Source: an uncultured Candidatus Nitrosopumilus sp. | GTDB lineage: Archaea > Thermoproteota > Nitrososphaeria > Nitrososphaerales > Nitrosopumilaceae | Assembly: GCA_951812645.1 (NCBI GenBank) | Contig: CATOSM010000001.1 | Span: 1,405,560-1,469,559 of the forward strand | DNA: 64,000 bases | Direction of reading: 5' to 3' | In this document: positions 62,140 through 64,000 of the stretch, piece by piece | Layout: each line of letters begins with the position of its first letter | Position numbering within the stretch: position 1 is the stretch's first letter | The notes under the pieces: generated by a model | Database searches by the model: none | The model's input: the letters and a program-made list of their open reading frames with translations, nothing else | What the model was told of the DNA's origin: nothing | Position numbers and translations under genes: made by a program

Positions 62140-62720
62140 TTGGCATTGTTATGGCCGGTGGCAAAGGGACTAGGATGAATTCAGATAATGAAAAGTTGTT
62201 ACTTGAATATGGAAAACCCATAATTTTACATGTAGTTGATTCGTTAAAAAACTCAAAACTGTTTTCAAAAATACTAGCTGTCACTAGCTGTAATTCACCG
62301 AAAACAAAAAAATTACTCGAAGAAAACGGCATAGAAACTTTTGACACGTCGGGAACTGGCTACGTCGAAGATCTAAATTCTGCACTAAAGACAATCAATG
62401 ATCATGTTTTAGTTACTTCAGGTGATTTGCCATTGCTTGATGAGGAAATAATTCAAACCATAATAACCCAATTTAACCCTGACAAAATTTGGACTAGCGT
62501 TCTTGTGACTCGCAAATTTCTGATATCCCTAGGCCTTGAATCTGATTGTTCGGTCAATTTTCAAGATCAAACGTGTCACTATACCGGCATTTCATTAGTC
62601 AACTCTAAAAAAATCTCTTCTTTAGAAAATTTGGATGAAAATTATGTTATAATCGATGATAGGAGAATTGCATTTAATCTAAACTCTGAAAAAGATTATG
62701 ACTTACTCGGCACTGCCTGA
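62136..62720 (+). CDS. cobY: Adenosylcobinamide-phosphate guanylyltransferase (archaeal)
   Basis: 194 residues. Nucleotidyltransferase fold with IVMAGGKGTRM, then VLVTSGDLPLLD. Archaeal replacement of bacterial CobU; produces adenosylcobinamide-GDP used by CobS. Last gene of the operon; its end overlaps the convergent rps27e by 18 bp. Confidence 0.92.
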   Translation: MIGIVMAGGKGTRMNSDNEKLLLEYGKPIILHVVDSLKNSKLFSKILAVTSCNSPKTKKLLEENGIETFDTSGTGYVEDLNSALKTINDHVLVTSGDLPLLDEEIIQTIITQFNPDKIWTSVLVTRKFLISLGLESDCSVNFQDQTCHYTGISLVNSKKISSLENLDENYVIIDDRRIAFNLNSEKDYDLLGTA

Positions 62721-62900
62721 GATTTTGCCGTTGATTTGAGCTCTAGATCCAGTTGGTTCTGAAATAGTATTTCCACACGAATTGCATGCGATCTGTGTGG
62801 ATGCGTGCGAATAGACTATTTGTAATTCACCGCACTCGTTGCAATTAACTTTTTGAAACGTGCTGGATGGCTTTGGAATTTCGATGTGATCCTTCTTCAT
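62703..62900 (-). CDS. rps27e: 30S ribosomal protein S27e
   Basis: 65 residues. C4 zinc ribbon: VNCNECGELQIVYSHASTQIACNSCGN, then an IS-type basic end. Encoded with L44e (4-bp overlap), the usual archaeal pairing. Confidence 0.94.
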   Translation of the reverse strand: MKKDHIEIPKPSSTFQKVNCNECGELQIVYSHASTQIACNSCGNTISEPTGSRAQINGKISGSAE

Positions 62901-63178
62901 GCTGCTACCAACTCAAACTTCTTAATTCTAACGCCTTTTTTATTGTATTTCTTTTTACATGCTGTACATGTCATAAGCGGTGTAACTTTCTTTGTAACTT
63001 TGGCCGGCTTTGCCAATTTTGGGAATTTTTGTCCCCCGTATCCCTGTTTACGTTCTGCGTGTCTGCGTTCGCCTCTAGCAGAACCACGCCTTTTTCCGGC
63101 CTTGTAAATGGAGACCCTTTGTTCTGTATGTGTTTTGCATTTTGCACAATACTTTCTGATCACCTTGGGGATGTTCAT
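62897..63178 (-). CDS. rpl44e: 50S ribosomal protein L44e
   Basis: 93 residues, basic. Zinc finger formed by YCAKCKTHTEQ and MTCTACKKKYNKKG, with the central GQKFPKLAKPAKVTKK. Located at the E site of the ribosome. Divergent from the adenine deaminase gene; ATG at 63178. Confidence 0.94.
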   Translation of the reverse strand: MNIPKVIRKYCAKCKTHTEQRVSIYKAGKRRGSARGERRHAERKQGYGGQKFPKLAKPAKVTKKVTPLMTCTACKKKYNKKGVRIKKFELVAA

Positions 63179-63248
63179 ATCAACAAAACCTCTCCAACCG
63201 TAATTTAAGCATTGAATCTATAATAGGCGCAAAATCCAACTAGGCGTA

Positions 63249-64000
63249 GTGACTTTGAGCCTGGCAAATTCAATTCTGTCCCTTAACTCGGTGGCAACGG
63301 GTGACAAAAAAGCCGATCTAATTTTAAAAGATTGCAATCTGTTATCTGTCTATACAAGAGAAATAATTCCAAAAATACAGGTTGCTATCATCCATGATAG
63401 AATAGCATACGTTGGGCCTGATGCATCGCACGCAATTGGTCCTAAAACCGCCGTAATTGATGTCAAGGGGAAATATGTCAGTCCTGGCCTTGCAGATCCG
63501 CATTTGCACATTGATCAGTTTGTACTGCCATCTGAATTTGCCAAAAAAGCATTACTCTGTGGTGTAACTTCTCTTTTCTCTGATCCAATTGATATTGTTA
63601 GTGTGGGTGGGTACCGCGGCTTTCAAGAATTTTTAAAGCTGGGTGAAAATCTTCCGATTAGGGTTTTTCAAGCAGTTCCAGGGGGCTTGCCTGTTGACGC
63701 AAAATTTAGCAGCAGTAACTCATTAACATTATCGCAAGAAAAAACTGCAGCAAAGCATCCGCATGTTGTTGGATTGGGCGAGGTTTTCTCATGGACCAAA
63801 GTTACACTCCGTGAACCAAAAACAATGAAATCCCTTTCATCAATGCTTGAGTGTGACTGCATAATTAATGGACATACTGCAGGTGCAAGTGATAAAAAAC
63901 TAAATGCGTATGTTTCATCTGGAATTTTATCTTGTCATGAGCCAACCGATTTTGATCAAGTCTTAGAAAGGCTTCGTCTTGGTATGTGGATAATGATTAG
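63249..64000 (+). CDS. ade: Adenine deaminase-like amidohydrolase (partial)
   Basis: Open from GTG at 63249 to the window edge (250 codons). Motifs: DLILKDCNLLSVYT, GKYVSPGLADPHLHID (metal-binding HxH), VPGGLPVDAKF, VVGLGEVFSW, and INGHTAGASDKKLNAYVSSGILSCHEPT, typical of adenine deaminase. Converts adenine to hypoxanthine for purine salvage. C-terminal domain lies outside the window. Confidence 0.85.
   Translation, partial: MTLSLANSILSLNSVATGDKKADLILKDCNLLSVYTREIIPKIQVAIIHDRIAYVGPDASHAIGPKTAVIDVKGKYVSPGLADPHLHIDQFVLPSEFAKKALLCGVTSLFSDPIDIVSVGGYRGFQEFLKLGENLPIRVFQAVPGGLPVDAKFSSSNSLTLSQEKTAAKHPHVVGLGEVFSWTKVTLREPKTMKSLSSMLECDCIINGHTAGASDKKLNAYVSSGILSCHEPTDFDQVLERLRLGMWIMI

Noticed and set aside
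1-64000. CRISPR array
   Set aside because: No regularly spaced identical repeats of 24-40 bp were seen; the only short periodic repeats are at 816-905 and 38766-38815.

Overview
The window reads as chromosomal DNA of an AT-rich ammonia-oxidising thaumarchaeon (Nitrosopumilus/Nitrosarchaeum-like). The diagnostic genes are archaeal: TFE, RNase P protein Rnp4, Nep1, ribosomal S19e, S27e and L44e, PDCD5, NAC, Trm56, the archaeal riboflavin route with GTP cyclohydrolase III, B12 genes with CobY, and the thaumarchaeal CKGICxRY zinc-finger family. Many genes have a TATA-like box 25-28 bp before the start codon, as expected for leaderless transcripts. Assignments rest on reading motifs by eye; no database search was run.

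Layout. 1-3 kb: a SWIM/DDE transposase diverges from an AbrB-like regulator, overlapped by a DNA methyltransferase and facing a PD-(D/E)XK nuclease; this looks like a small restriction-modification module. 3.2-7.9 kb: accessory island with secreted beta-helix gene copy A, an IS5-like remnant, a TFB pseudogene and a GC-rich ParB-like gene. 7.9-22.9 kb: core block with nitrilase, thiolase/DUF35, the B12-dependent ribonucleotide reductase nrdJ and its putative regulator, Nep1, tRNA-Gly, Rnp4, S19e, PDCD5, an MDR dehydrogenase and a CitE-like lyase. 22.9-25.9 kb: copy B of the beta-helix cassette, inserted between two genes that both lost their 5' ends. 26-31.3 kb: TPR protein and a riboflavin operon. 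31.3-36.7 kb: hemerythrin, TFE, Trm56, HflX, PhoU-like, PUA and NAC genes. 36.7-39.8 kb: two IS elements and an integrase pseudogene. 39.9-50.2 kb: RuvC-like protein, zinc-finger protein, UbiD, thioesterase, two phasin-like proteins, heme O synthase, Lrp and Asd. 50.3-58.4 kb: second accessory region with IS copies, unknown genes and beta-helix copy C. 58.5-64 kb: cobalamin operon, S27e/L44e and a partial adenine deaminase.

The most unusual signal is the beta-helix cassette. Three copies of a secreted beta-helix gene each sit beside IS5-like ends and transposase remnants. Copies A and B appear identical over 2,235 bp, and copy C is diverged and frameshifted. The cassette looks like a surface-protein passenger moved by, or with, an IS5-type element. 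Other points are a dead-enzyme-like NrdD/ATP-cone regulator beside nrdJ, an amidohydrolase in the riboflavin operon that could fill the ArfB step, a cobyric acid synthase without its glutaminase domain, and several non-canonical start codons.

Functional links: the cob operon makes the cofactor used by NrdJ. The riboflavin operon covers most steps from GTP to riboflavin. Tfe, Rnp4, Nep1, Trm56, the ribosomal proteins and NAC form the information-processing core. Single-base disruptions cluster in accessory genes, while long core genes are intact, which argues for real gene decay there.
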